Shown here one piece after another: positions 8,963 through 15,960 of a DNA stretch of 64,000 nt. The stretch spans positions 11,111,203-11,175,202 of the forward strand of contig NZ_JAGINW010000001.1 of assembly GCF_017876405.1 (NCBI RefSeq), read 5' to 3'. The first letter of the stretch is position 1. The number at the start of each line of letters is the position of its first letter. The stretch comes from Kibdelosporangium banguiense (lineage in GTDB: Bacteria > Actinomycetota > Actinomycetes > Mycobacteriales > Pseudonocardiaceae). The notes under the pieces were generated by a model. It saw nothing but the letters and a program-made list of their open reading frames with translations, did no database searches and was not told the origin of the DNA. The translations under genes were made by a program, and so were the position numbers.

Positions 8963-10156
8963 ATGCTTCCAGGTATGCCTCAGCGATCCCGTCCGGTCAC
9001 GCTGCTGTCGGTCGGCCACGCGTGTGTGGACGTCTACCAGGGTTCCGTCGCCGCCTTGGTGCCGTTCTTCGTGACCGAACGGGCCTTCTCGTACGCGGCG
9101 GCGTCCGGTCTCGTGCTGGCCGCGTCGCTGTTGTCCTCGGTCGTGCAGCCGCTTTTCGGCGCCATCACCGACCGGTGGGCGTTGCCCTGGCTGCTACCGG
9201 TGAGCACGCTCGCAGGCGGCGTCGGCGTCGCGCTGTGCGGAGTCACCGATCACTACGCCCTGACCTTGGCCGTCATCGCCATCTCCGGCATCGGCGTGGC
9301 CGCGTACCACCCGGAAGCCGCCCGCGTGGCCAGGATCGCCAGCCGCGGCAGCCACACATCGATGGGCTGGTTCAGCCTCGGCGGCAACCTCGGATTCGCC
9401 GCCGCGCCACTCCTGGTCTCCGCAGTGGTCGCCACCTGGGGCCTCACAGCGTCACCACTGCTGGTCATCCCGGCACTCGCCGGCACACTCCTATGCATCG
9501 CCGCACTACGGTCAATGAACAAACCGACGGCACCCCGTGAGCACGCCCACCAGTCCGTACTCGGCCGCGACGACTGGTCGTCATTCGCATGGCTGTCCGG
9601 CGCGATCGTGTGCCGCTCCATTGTCTTCGTCAGCCTGAGCGCCTTCGTCGCCCTCTATGCCCACCAACGCATCGGCGGCGGGAACATAGTCGGCGCCGCC
9701 GCCCTCTTCGTGCTCTACCTCGGCGGAGCGATAGGCACAGTGACCGGCAGCAAGTTGGCTGACCGGTTCGGCCGTCTTCGAGTCGTCCGATGGTCCTACG
9801 CGTTGACCGTGCTGGCCGTCGCAGGAGTCGTGTTCGTCCCTGGACCTGCTCTGTTGCTGTTCATCGCCCTCAGCTCAGCGGGCCTCTACGTCCCCTTCTC
9901 CCTGCACATCACCCTTGGCCAGGACTACCTCCCACGCCACGTCGGCACAGCCAGCGGCGTGACACTCGGCCTCACAGTGAGCATCGGCGGCCTCGTCAGC
10001 CCTCTTGTCGGCACCATCGCCGACACGACCTCACTGCAGACCGCGTTGGCCCCGCTGATCGTCCTGCCTGCCCTGGGCTGGCTCATGCTGCGCTCACTAC
10101 GCGAGCCCGTCCGCCCCGAGGACACCGCCGTCCGGAAAGCAGGAAAGCCACGCTGA
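8963..10156 (+). CDS. MFS exporter, fosmidomycin-resistance (Fsr) type
   Basis: The roughly 397-residue protein has twelve predicted membrane helices. Its N-terminus (LLSVGHACVDVYQGSVAALVPFFV) is the Fsr-type start in which an HxxxDxxxG pattern lies in helix 1, and a GAITDRW loop is seen between helices 2 and 3. Family members export fosmidomycin or other small molecules. The start is uncertain: ATG at 8963 or at 8975 both fit and neither has a good ribosome site; longer versions run back into the divergent araC-type gene. Divergent pairing with the AraC regulator suggests inducible efflux. Confidence 0.85.
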   Translation: MLPGMPQRSRPVTLLSVGHACVDVYQGSVAALVPFFVTERAFSYAAASGLVLAASLLSSVVQPLFGAITDRWALPWLLPVSTLAGGVGVALCGVTDHYALTLAVIAISGIGVAAYHPEAARVARIASRGSHTSMGWFSLGGNLGFAAAPLLVSAVVATWGLTASPLLVIPALAGTLLCIAALRSMNKPTAPREHAHQSVLGRDDWSSFAWLSGAIVCRSIVFVSLSAFVALYAHQRIGGGNIVGAAALFVLYLGGAIGTVTGSKLADRFGRLRVVRWSYALTVLAVAGVVFVPGPALLLFIALSSAGLYVPFSLHITLGQDYLPRHVGTASGVTLGLTVSIGGLVSPLVGTIADTTSLQTALAPLIVLPALGWLMLRSLREPVRPEDTAVRKAGKPR

Positions 10157-10226
10157 AAGCACCAAAAGTCCTCGCTCGAGGGTCCGGTCGCCACGGACTG
10201 TCTTGGAGCAAGGAGCAGAGGCACCA

Positions 10227-10673
10227 TCAGCTTCTTCGATACACCGCACGAACAAAATCATCAGCTGTTTCTTCCTTCAGTTTCCAGACGAGCGCTATTC
10301 CTCCCCCGGGAAGCACCCAGCTCGTCGTGGCAGCAGTGATGACAGTCCGCCCCTTGAACTTCACCTCTCGAACCAACGGGCTCGACGCGCTGAGGAAGAA
10401 CGGAACAACAGTCGCACGTTCAATACCCACATCGCCAAGATCGAACTCATAGTTGACCCCTTCACAGGTCTGAGCGACCGGAAAGTGCAACAGGTGGCCA
10501 AGTTTCGGAACCTTCACAACGTAACAATAAGCGATTCGCGCACTGTTTCCCACCAATGATTTCAACGATGAATCCGACGCCGCATGCGACCGGATCGACG
10601 CGATATCGCCCGACGAGTTCGACCAAATTTCATCGGCTTTCTCCACAGCAAGATCGTTCTCATCCACTCTCAC
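10227..10673 (-). CDS. Orphan protein, last gene of the 28-residue-peptide operon
   Basis: About 148 residues from GTG 10673 (GTG 10667 is equally possible). The gene overlaps the end of the preceding 40-codon gene in another frame, so translation is probably coupled. The sequence is rich in beta-strand-like segments (ARIAYCYVVKVPKLGHLLHFPV, GIALVWKLKEE) and has two Cys; no family is recognised. A hydrophobic start is missing, but the previous gene supplies exactly a membrane anchor, so either the two proteins form a pair or a +1 frameshift would join them into one anchored protein. Base composition is lower in G+C than in the flanking genes, as in the rest of this operon. Confidence 0.55.
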   Translation of the reverse strand: MRVDENDLAVEKADEIWSNSSGDIASIRSHAASDSSLKSLVGNSARIAYCYVVKVPKLGHLLHFPVAQTCEGVNYEFDLGDVGIERATVVPFFLSASSPLVREVKFKGRTVITAATTSWVLPGGGIALVWKLKEETADDFVRAVYRRS

Positions 10674-10782
10674 ATGTCCGCCGGCTCGCTGTGTCGACCA
10701 GGAGAAGAAGCACGCCAACGTACAGGACAAGAATCAGAACAAGGTAGACCTTCCAACGTTTAAGGGCGAGTTGTCCCGTCAT
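10660..10782 (-). CDS. 40-residue single-pass membrane peptide
   Basis: The ATG overlaps the TGA of the upstream HExxH gene (ATGA), a typical coupled arrangement. The peptide starts MTGQLALKRWKV and continues with an unbroken hydrophobic helix (YLVLILVLYVGVLLLLV, residues 13-29) and a charged tail (DTASRRTCESG). The positive N-terminus predicts an N-in membrane anchor. Its stop lies inside the beginning of the next gene. I do not recognise it; it could be a free membrane peptide (immunity or export helper) or the anchor part of a frameshifted longer protein. Confidence 0.5.
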   Translation of the reverse strand: MTGQLALKRWKVYLVLILVLYVGVLLLLVDTASRRTCESG

Positions 10783-11948
10783 CCGGTCGAGCCCACGGCT
10801 CGAAAGTCGAATCTCAGGTGTCCTCGTTCCAGGTGTTCTCGAGCGAGATTGCGGGAAACTACTTGGCCGTCTTTGCGCAAGGTCGTCAAGGCTCGCGCGT
10901 CCAACTCATCCAGAGCCTTGGCCGTAAGTTCGACTGTCATCGATGCCTGATTGCTCAGCTCGCGAATAGTCATGCCATCCTGCGCGACTTGCGCCACCCT
11001 GAACGCAGGTGCGCTGACGACAAGGGAACGAGGAAAAAACAGGAGCAAGGAACGTGCCGCATCGTCCATCCCCTGTCGTGCACCCGGCTCAACGGGCATA
11101 GGCGAGCGCTCACGGGCCGACGAGCCTTCGCCGTTCAACGACGCGTTCAGTGACGGCCGTCCAACGCGCGCCCTGTCGATGAGCTCCGGAACACCTCCGA
11201 GATCGTCCACCGCAAAGACGACCTGCTTCAAACCGTCGACGTACGACTCAAACCTTGTATGCGCATTGGAGTTCAGCCGGAAGATTCTGTAAAAACCGGC
11301 GGCAACGTCAGTGGTATATTTTTGCGCAATATAACCGAAAATGCTCAGAAGCTCCGCGAATCCTTCTTCGAAGAGAGTGCAGGACTCATCCGGACTCATC
11401 GTCCCCAGCCACACATGGATGATCTCATGTGCGACAAAGTACTCCGCAAGAAATGGCGACGTAGCGGCCCGGAGAAAGTAGATTCCAGGCTCAATACCAT
11501 GCCTCTTCTTGTCACCGAGATCAGCAGTAAGTGCGGAAAACCCTTTGGTCGCGTATGGCTCTGGCAGGCTTTCGACAACTCGCACGGGGACTTCAGCGAC
11601 ATCAACCCCCAGAGTCGTATAGAACTCTGCCACCTGATCACGAATCCGATTCAGGCGATCCTGAATCGGCTCGAAATTCAGTATCTCCGAAACATGGTCT
11701 CCCCCACGTCGAACAATGTCGACGACAGTACGCAGCTCTCGCAGGGCGTAGTACCTTCTCACCTCCTCGTCGACCGCCATCTCCTTACCTTCGACCGTCA
11801 GACTCTCAAGCCCTTTTTGAAGACCTTCCGTTGAGAACGAAAACTCACTCAGGTCCCTCTTCAATTCCTGTTCCAGGTGAATACGGCGCGCGCATCGAGT
11901 TCCATTCATGAGAAAGAAAGCCTGAAACATATCAAAGGCATTGAGCAT
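10779..11948 (-). CDS. HExxH zinc-hydrolase-like protein with C-terminal winged helix
   Basis: The 389-residue protein contains HEIIH (residues 174-178) followed 15 residues later by FEEGFAEL (Glu 194/195), the spacing of a gluzincin-type zinc site. There is no signal peptide or membrane helix, so it should act in the cytoplasm. The C-terminal part (MTIRELSNQASMTVELTAKALDEL and following) looks like a winged helix-turn-helix. The start codon directly abuts the stop of the PIMT-like gene, and the stop overlaps the start of the 40-residue membrane peptide. HExxH proteins occur in several ribosomal-peptide clusters as proteases or modification enzymes; which of these applies here is inference. 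Confidence 0.7.
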   Translation of the reverse strand: MLNAFDMFQAFFLMNGTRCARRIHLEQELKRDLSEFSFSTEGLQKGLESLTVEGKEMAVDEEVRRYYALRELRTVVDIVRRGGDHVSEILNFEPIQDRLNRIRDQVAEFYTTLGVDVAEVPVRVVESLPEPYATKGFSALTADLGDKKRHGIEPGIYFLRAATSPFLAEYFVAHEIIHVWLGTMSPDESCTLFEEGFAELLSIFGYIAQKYTTDVAAGFYRIFRLNSNAHTRFESYVDGLKQVVFAVDDLGGVPELIDRARVGRPSLNASLNGEGSSARERSPMPVEPGARQGMDDAARSLLLFFPRSLVVSAPAFRVAQVAQDGMTIRELSNQASMTVELTAKALDELDARALTTLRKDGQVVSRNLAREHLERGHLRFDFRAVGSTG

Positions 11949-12950
11949 TCAGTCTCCTCCTGAGCGTTCTCTGGCCGTATACGCTTTCATCAACCGAGCC
12001 AGGCCTTGGTTCGACATAGGACTGCTACCATCGACGACCCTGTCTCGCCATCCGACGAATGCTACTCCATACAGTGCGTCGACCGACTCCAACCGTCCTT
12101 GCTTCACCTGATAGGTGGCCAGTACACTTGCGACGGAGGTGCCAGATCCGAGGTAGTCGCTATAACTCGGAAACTGTTCGTGCAGCCATCCGTCCTGTGG
12201 GCTCGCACTAAATTCTTCCACAGTGAGTGCGCGGGGCGCCACGTACATCGCACCTTCTCGCAAAACATTGACGATGTTTCCCAATGGTGTAAGCGCAGAG
12301 GCCGCAGTGTGGTACGCGAATGCCAGCGCATGGTCGAAACGAACTGACTCCATAAACGACTGATTCACTATGGTCAGCCTGGCACAACCAGACGCCGCGA
12401 CGGCCTGACGCGCGATCTTGACCGCAAAAGCGGAGGACTCGTAACCCACGATGGAAAGCTCGGGATAGATACCGAGCAATATTTGGGCATGGTAACCAGT
12501 ACCAAGACCGACTTCCGAGCCGAGACCGCCGATCTCATCCGGGAGATTGGCGCACATCAACGCGATGATACCCGGCGAGCTCACACAGGTACCCGCACCG
12601 ACCGGGATGCTCCAGTTCAAATACGCCAGGGTCCGAAATTGCGCAGAGAAAAAGGCGTGACGATCAATCCTGCGAAATACTTCCAAGAAGCGAGGCTTGA
12701 CGCCGACAGTCTCAAGCACCTCAGCCAGGAGAATACGGCGGACCGACGCCGACTGCCGCACGTACCAATCAAACCAGCCCCAGCCGTACAGTTGACCATA
12801 GGTAGTCAGATTGAAAGGGTTGAGCTGAGTCGCGAGATGAACCGGAAGACGACTCACGCGGCAAACAAGCTCTTCAGGGTTGAATCGAGGGAAAAACCCA
12901 GCATAGACCGGACGGAGTGGAGTTGTGATCGACCGGTGTTCAGCACCCAT
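11949..12950 (-). CDS. PIMT-like O-methyltransferase (protein-L-isoaspartate methyltransferase family)
   Basis: The 333-residue protein carries the PIMT signature: NWSIPVGAGTCVSSPGIIALM (residues about 112-132, equivalent to the substrate-loop region with a conserved Ser) and SAM motif I SEVGLGTGYHAQ (145-156). It is longer than housekeeping PIMT (about 210 residues), with an N-terminal extension of about 90 residues and a distinct C-terminal part. A GGAG site lies eight bases before the ATG. It starts 34 bases after a 28-codon gene whose product has an Asp-Asp-Gly site. Family members in RiPP clusters methylate Asp and so drive aspartimide formation; that role here is inferred from fold and context. 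Confidence 0.8.
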   Translation of the reverse strand: MGAEHRSITTPLRPVYAGFFPRFNPEELVCRVSRLPVHLATQLNPFNLTTYGQLYGWGWFDWYVRQSASVRRILLAEVLETVGVKPRFLEVFRRIDRHAFFSAQFRTLAYLNWSIPVGAGTCVSSPGIIALMCANLPDEIGGLGSEVGLGTGYHAQILLGIYPELSIVGYESSAFAVKIARQAVAASGCARLTIVNQSFMESVRFDHALAFAYHTAASALTPLGNIVNVLREGAMYVAPRALTVEEFSASPQDGWLHEQFPSYSDYLGSGTSVASVLATYQVKQGRLESVDALYGVAFVGWRDRVVDGSSPMSNQGLARLMKAYTARERSGGD

Positions 12951-12984
12951 AACGTGACTCCGCCCGGCCAGGATCGCGTTCTAC

Positions 12985-13071
12985 CTACTCGCCGCCCGCT
13001 CCGCCATCATCACCTCCGCCGCCACCGGCCTGTACACCGATCACGTTGCCCATGTTTTGACCAGCGAACAT
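12985..13071 (-). CDS. 28-residue Gly-rich peptide with DDG motif: candidate RiPP precursor
   Basis: ATG at 13071 with an excellent ribosome site (GGGAGG, five bases upstream) opens a 28-codon gene. It encodes an N-terminal part MFAGQNMGNVIGVQ, then a Gly-rich acidic tail ending GGDDGGAGGE with Asp 21, Asp 22 and Gly 23. The stop TAG is 34 bases before the PIMT-like gene on the same strand. Asp-Gly is the classical site for aspartimide formation, and PIMT-like enzymes in lanthipeptide, lasso-peptide, graspetide and imiditide clusters act on such Asp residues. There are no Cys, Ser or Thr, which argues against lanthipeptides or sactipeptides. The frame is also open upstream to an unlikely TTG start. 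It was found by reading the sequence directly; translation is unproven. Confidence 0.5.
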   Translation of the reverse strand: MFAGQNMGNVIGVQAGGGGGDDGGAGGE

Positions 13072-13395
13072 ATCAACCTCCCGCAGTCCGGAATCTGGAT
13101 ACCCAGAAGGGTGGTCCGCAGCGAACCTCTTGTTTGTCAAGGCGCCAACAGAGGGAGGAAAAATAGATCAATATTTGTCTCCGGCAACCAGAGCACACCC
13201 GGCCGTCTGTCTGCGTATAAATACATTGTGTTTCAGATGTTCTTGTGATTTTGAACGATCGCGCAATTGGCTATCACGAAGCGCCGGCGTCTTCGTGACC
13301 GCCAGGCCCGTCGACCGCCCGATCCGCGTGACCCGTGACGACTATGCTTCTTAGCAGGTCGCGGCCGGCGGCCGGTGTCCATTGGGGAAGGTGCC
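13072..13395. other. Intergenic region upstream of the peptide operon and of the BlaI-like gene
   Basis: This 320-base stretch separates two divergent transcripts and should hold promoters for both. It is more AT-rich than most of the window, especially 13150-13260. On the minus strand a TTATAC-like -10 element can be read at 13215-13220, without a convincing -35. I see no clear inverted repeat. Short open frames here do not have ribosome sites. Confidence 0.3.
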
Positions 13396-13758
13396 ATGTT
13401 CGGGCTCGGCGACCTCGAATCCGCTGTGATGACGGTTCTCTGGCAGGCGGACGAGCCGGTGAAGGTCCGGGACGTGCTGGACACCCTCGACACCGGCAAG
13501 AAACTGGCCTACACCACCGTGATGACCGTCATGGACAACCTGCACCGGAAGGGCTGGGTACAGCGGGAACTGGACGGCAAGGCGTACCTCTACGAGCCTG
13601 CGCTCAGCCGCGAGGAGGCCGCCGCCCGTGCGCTGCGCGAGGTGCTCGAGTCGTCCGGGGACGCCGAGGCGGTCCTGATGCATTTCGCCTCGTCGGTGTC
13701 CGAGCGGGAACGTGACGTCCTGCGCAGTGGTCTGCGCAAGAACTCTCGCCGTCGATGA
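13396..13758 (+). CDS. BlaI/MecI/CopY-family repressor
   Basis: The 120-residue protein has the compact winged-helix of BlaI/MecI repressors: LGDLESAVMTVLWQADEPVKVRDV, then the recognition segment KKLAYTTVMTVMDNLHRKGWV, and a C-terminal dimerisation helix rich in Glu/Arg. GAAGG lies seven bases before the ATG at 13396. In actinomycetes these proteins usually sit next to an M56 membrane peptidase (BlaR1-like sensor), and none is present here, so this is an orphan copy whose signal is not evident. The gene ends convergently with a small gene on the other strand. Confidence 0.88.
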   Translation: MFGLGDLESAVMTVLWQADEPVKVRDVLDTLDTGKKLAYTTVMTVMDNLHRKGWVQRELDGKAYLYEPALSREEAAARALREVLESSGDAEAVLMHFASSVSERERDVLRSGLRKNSRRR

Positions 13759-14010
13759 TCAGAGCGGCTGCGGGACTTTGATGTTGCCGTAACGGTCCCA
13801 GCCGGCAGAGATCCTTGTGTAGTAGAGATCGGCCTGGCTTGCGTCGACGACCCAGTTCCACTCGCCGGTTGTGGCCTTGTCCGGGTAGGCACGGACCTGC
13901 GCGGCGACTTGGCGGGCTTCGGTGAGGCCGTCCCAGATCACGCGTTGCAAGGCAGGCGCCTGCAGAGCGGGCATTCGTCGCCATATGGGCCCTCCAGCGC
14001 AGCAAGACAT
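13759..14010 (-). CDS. Hypothetical protein, possibly truncated
   Basis: An 83-codon frame with a plausible folded C-terminal part (VIWDGLTEARQVAAQVRAYPD, then NWVVDASQADLYYTRISAGWDRYGN). The stop is adjacent to the end of the BlaI-like gene. No convincing ribosome site precedes the ATG at 14010, while a better one (GGAGGG before ATG at 13982) feeds another frame, which may mean that the 5' part has been lost or frameshifted. No family is recognised. Confidence 0.4.
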   Translation of the reverse strand: MSCCAGGPIWRRMPALQAPALQRVIWDGLTEARQVAAQVRAYPDKATTGEWNWVVDASQADLYYTRISAGWDRYGNIKVPQPL

Positions 14011-14079
14011 CGGATGTATAGGCCTCCGGGCATGCTACGGGCCGGGGGCACGTCTTGCCCATCCCCAAAAAACCTCCGA

Positions 14080-14475
14080 TCACGGCGGAGGGATCCGGGA
14101 CGCGATCCGCTCATTGGCATGCGGGCACTCGTCGAAACTGTGCGGGCACGACAACGCGTGCTCGATGAGTTCCTTCGCCGTCTGGGCCTGCGCGATACGA
14201 CGCTCAAGCTCGGCCACGTGCTCGCGCAGCAGATCCGGGCGATCCATCGGATTCGACGTCGAGAGCAGCGCACTCAACTGCCGCAAGCCAAGGCCCGCCT
14301 CCTTGCCGATCAGGATGATCGCGACCCGTTCCAGATCGGCCTGGCCGTAACGGCGCTGCCCGCCCGCGACCCGGCCGGGCGCCAGCAACCCCATGGTCTC
14401 CCAGTGCCGCAGCACATGCGTGGCCAGCCCGAACCGGCCCGCGAGCTCCCCGATGGTCATCCCGCTTGACTTCAT
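14080..14475 (-). CDS. MerR-family transcriptional regulator
   Basis: The 131-residue protein starts MKSSGMTIGELAGRFGLATHVLRHWE, a standard MerR winged helix, with the wing LLAPGRVAGGQRRYGQADLERV. The long dimerisation helix and a C-terminal region with Cys and several His (SCPHSFDECPH) follow. The Cys/His cluster might bind a metal or sense redox state, but this placement at the extreme C-terminus is not that of classical metal-sensing MerR proteins. It is divergent from an MBL-fold gene with only 28 bases between starts, so that gene is the likely target. Confidence 0.87.
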   Translation of the reverse strand: MKSSGMTIGELAGRFGLATHVLRHWETMGLLAPGRVAGGQRRYGQADLERVAIILIGKEAGLGLRQLSALLSTSNPMDRPDLLREHVAELERRIAQAQTAKELIEHALSCPHSFDECPHANERIASRIPPP

Positions 14476-14503
14476 GTGCACATTAACCTGCACCGTCCCC
14501 GGT
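14476..14503. promoter_or_regulatory. Shared MerR/MBL operator-promoter region
   Basis: The 28 bases between the divergent starts contain a GTGCA...TGCAC dyad (GTGCACATTAACCTGCAC) centred on an AT-rich core, the kind of site MerR proteins bind. The left half reaches into the first codon of the regulator gene, so the regulator would also control itself. The MBL transcript may be leaderless or nearly so. Confidence 0.35.
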
Positions 14504-15241
14504 ATGAGCAACCTTGCGATCACCCGGGTCGCGAACGCGTGTGCCCTACTGGAACTCAACGGGCACACCATTCTCACCGACCCGTGGTTCACCGAACGCT
14601 GGTACCTGCGCCGCGGTGAACCACTCGGCCTGACCGTCGCCGAACTCCCGGCGCTGACAGCCATCGTCGCCACAAGCTTCGCCGCCAACCACTGGGATCT
14701 GCGTGCCCTGCGCGAATACCCCCACAAGACCTCGACACCGGTGTACGTCAGCACGTCCCGGATGGCCCGCCAGGCCCGCACCTTCGGCTACCGGATGGCA
14801 GAAGTCCTGCCCTGGAACGAAACCCGCGACCTTGCCCCGGCACTGTCCATCGAAGCCGTCCCCGCCGGGAAGACCATGGTGTGGCCCAACAACGCCTACG
14901 TGTTCACCAGCGGGCAGACCCGGATCTTCTTCGGCGGCGAGATCCAGGACGTGGCCTTGCTGGAAAGCTACCGATCCCGGCGCGCACCCGTGGCAGTCGC
15001 CTTGCTGCCCGTCAACGGATTACGCCCGCTCCTCGGTCCACCTTTGGTCATGGGCCCGAAGCAAGCCGTAGCAGGCACAGCGGCGTTGGGCGCGCAGGTT
15101 CTCGTTCCGATACACGAGGCCCACGCGAAAGATCCGCTCTCCCTGATCTTCCGCAAACATGGATCATCCGAAGAAGCCAGGGCCCTGGCGACCGGGTTCG
15201 ACGTCGTCTGCCTGCCGCCAGGGCAACGCTGGGAGTACTAG
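14504..15241 (+). CDS. MBL-fold (UlaG-like) hydrolase with degenerate metal motif
   Basis: The 245-residue protein shows the start of the metallo-beta-lactamase fold as in UlaG-type proteins (TRVANACALLELNGHTILTDPWF, Asp of DPW), and the later strand LVPIHEAH. The expected HxHxDH metal motif is replaced by TSFAANHWD, so only one His and the Asp remain. It may bind a single metal or have lost hydrolase activity. The gene is divergent from a MerR regulator and its last four bases overlap the end of the thioesterase gene on the other strand. Confidence 0.7.
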   Translation: MSNLAITRVANACALLELNGHTILTDPWFTERWYLRRGEPLGLTVAELPALTAIVATSFAANHWDLRALREYPHKTSTPVYVSTSRMARQARTFGYRMAEVLPWNETRDLAPALSIEAVPAGKTMVWPNNAYVFTSGQTRIFFGGEIQDVALLESYRSRRAPVAVALLPVNGLRPLLGPPLVMGPKQAVAGTAALGAQVLVPIHEAHAKDPLSLIFRKHGSSEEARALATGFDVVCLPPGQRWEY

Positions 15242-15960
15242 GCAGTCATCTCCTGTTCGATCAGGTCGACGAGTGCCGGTGGGCAACGCAGCAGTTCCCA
15301 GTGATCCCCTTCCAGGACATGGGAGGTCGCGTCCACACAGTCCTGCCATCCCGGCCAGACCTGGTCCACCGGCACCACTTCGTCCTTGGTCCAGCCGATG
15401 ACACACACCCTGCTGCTGGTGGGGAGTGTGTCATCGTACCGGTAGCCGCGCTGGACCTGCAGGTCGGCAAGCATCGTCTCGGCGGCTATCTCCGCCAGTT
15501 CGGGCATGATCGTGCGGCCCATCGCGTGGCAGAGTGCGTTGATCTCCGCGATCAGGTCCACAGTGTCCAGATCGACGAAGTTGAGCGGGCCGTACAGTCC
15601 TTTGTCCGGTGCGCCCCAGGAGGAAGCGAACAACCGCAACGGGATGGGTAGTCCGGCTTTCTCCAGGTGCCCGGCGGTCTGCAGCAGGTACGGCACGGCA
15701 CCGCAGTGCCCGATCAGGCCGTAGCGCCGGGAAGTGTGCTCCGCCAGTGCTTCGGTCAGCTGCTCGGCGAACTGCTGATGCGTAAGGACTTCCTCGTGCA
15801 TCCGGTTCTCCCGGCCGGGCGGCTGCAGCGGGCAGAACCAGCCGTTGCCGATCTTGCGTGGCCAGTCGCCGAACGACGACGCGCCCACGCCCGCGTACGG
15901 CAGCCCGAACACCACGAAGTCGCCGCCCGCCGGGACCTGCTGCAGGAACCAGCGGCTCAT
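15238..15960 (-). CDS. Discrete NRPS thioesterase with Cys nucleophile (GHCGA)
   Basis: The 240-residue alpha/beta-hydrolase matches type II thioesterases of NRPS clusters: PYAGVGASSFGDW near the N-terminus, a nucleophile elbow GLIGHCGAVP, and GDHWELL with the catalytic His near the C-terminus. The usual GHSMGA Ser is Cys 86. Cys in this position is known from a few TE domains, including that of obafluorin synthetase, where the thioester intermediate helps beta-lactone formation. Here it could be an editing TE or a product-release enzyme. The start overlaps the P450 stop (ATGA), so it is the last gene of the MbtH/A-PCP/P450 operon. Confidence 0.85.
   Translation of the reverse strand: MSRWFLQQVPAGGDFVVFGLPYAGVGASSFGDWPRKIGNGWFCPLQPPGRENRMHEEVLTHQQFAEQLTEALAEHTSRRYGLIGHCGAVPYLLQTAGHLEKAGLPIPLRLFASSWGAPDKGLYGPLNFVDLDTVDLIAEINALCHAMGRTIMPELAEIAAETMLADLQVQRGYRYDDTLPTSSRVCVIGWTKDEVVPVDQVWPGWQDCVDATSHVLEGDHWELLRCPPALVDLIEQEMTA

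Noticed and set aside
13072..13140. TTG start extending the 28-residue peptide to 51 residues
   Set aside because: No ribosome site before the TTG, whereas the ATG at 13071 has an excellent one. It remains possible if a longer leader proves conserved.
13135..13140. TTGACA on the minus strand as a -35 box for the peptide operon
   Set aside because: No -10-like element at 16-18 bases beyond it.
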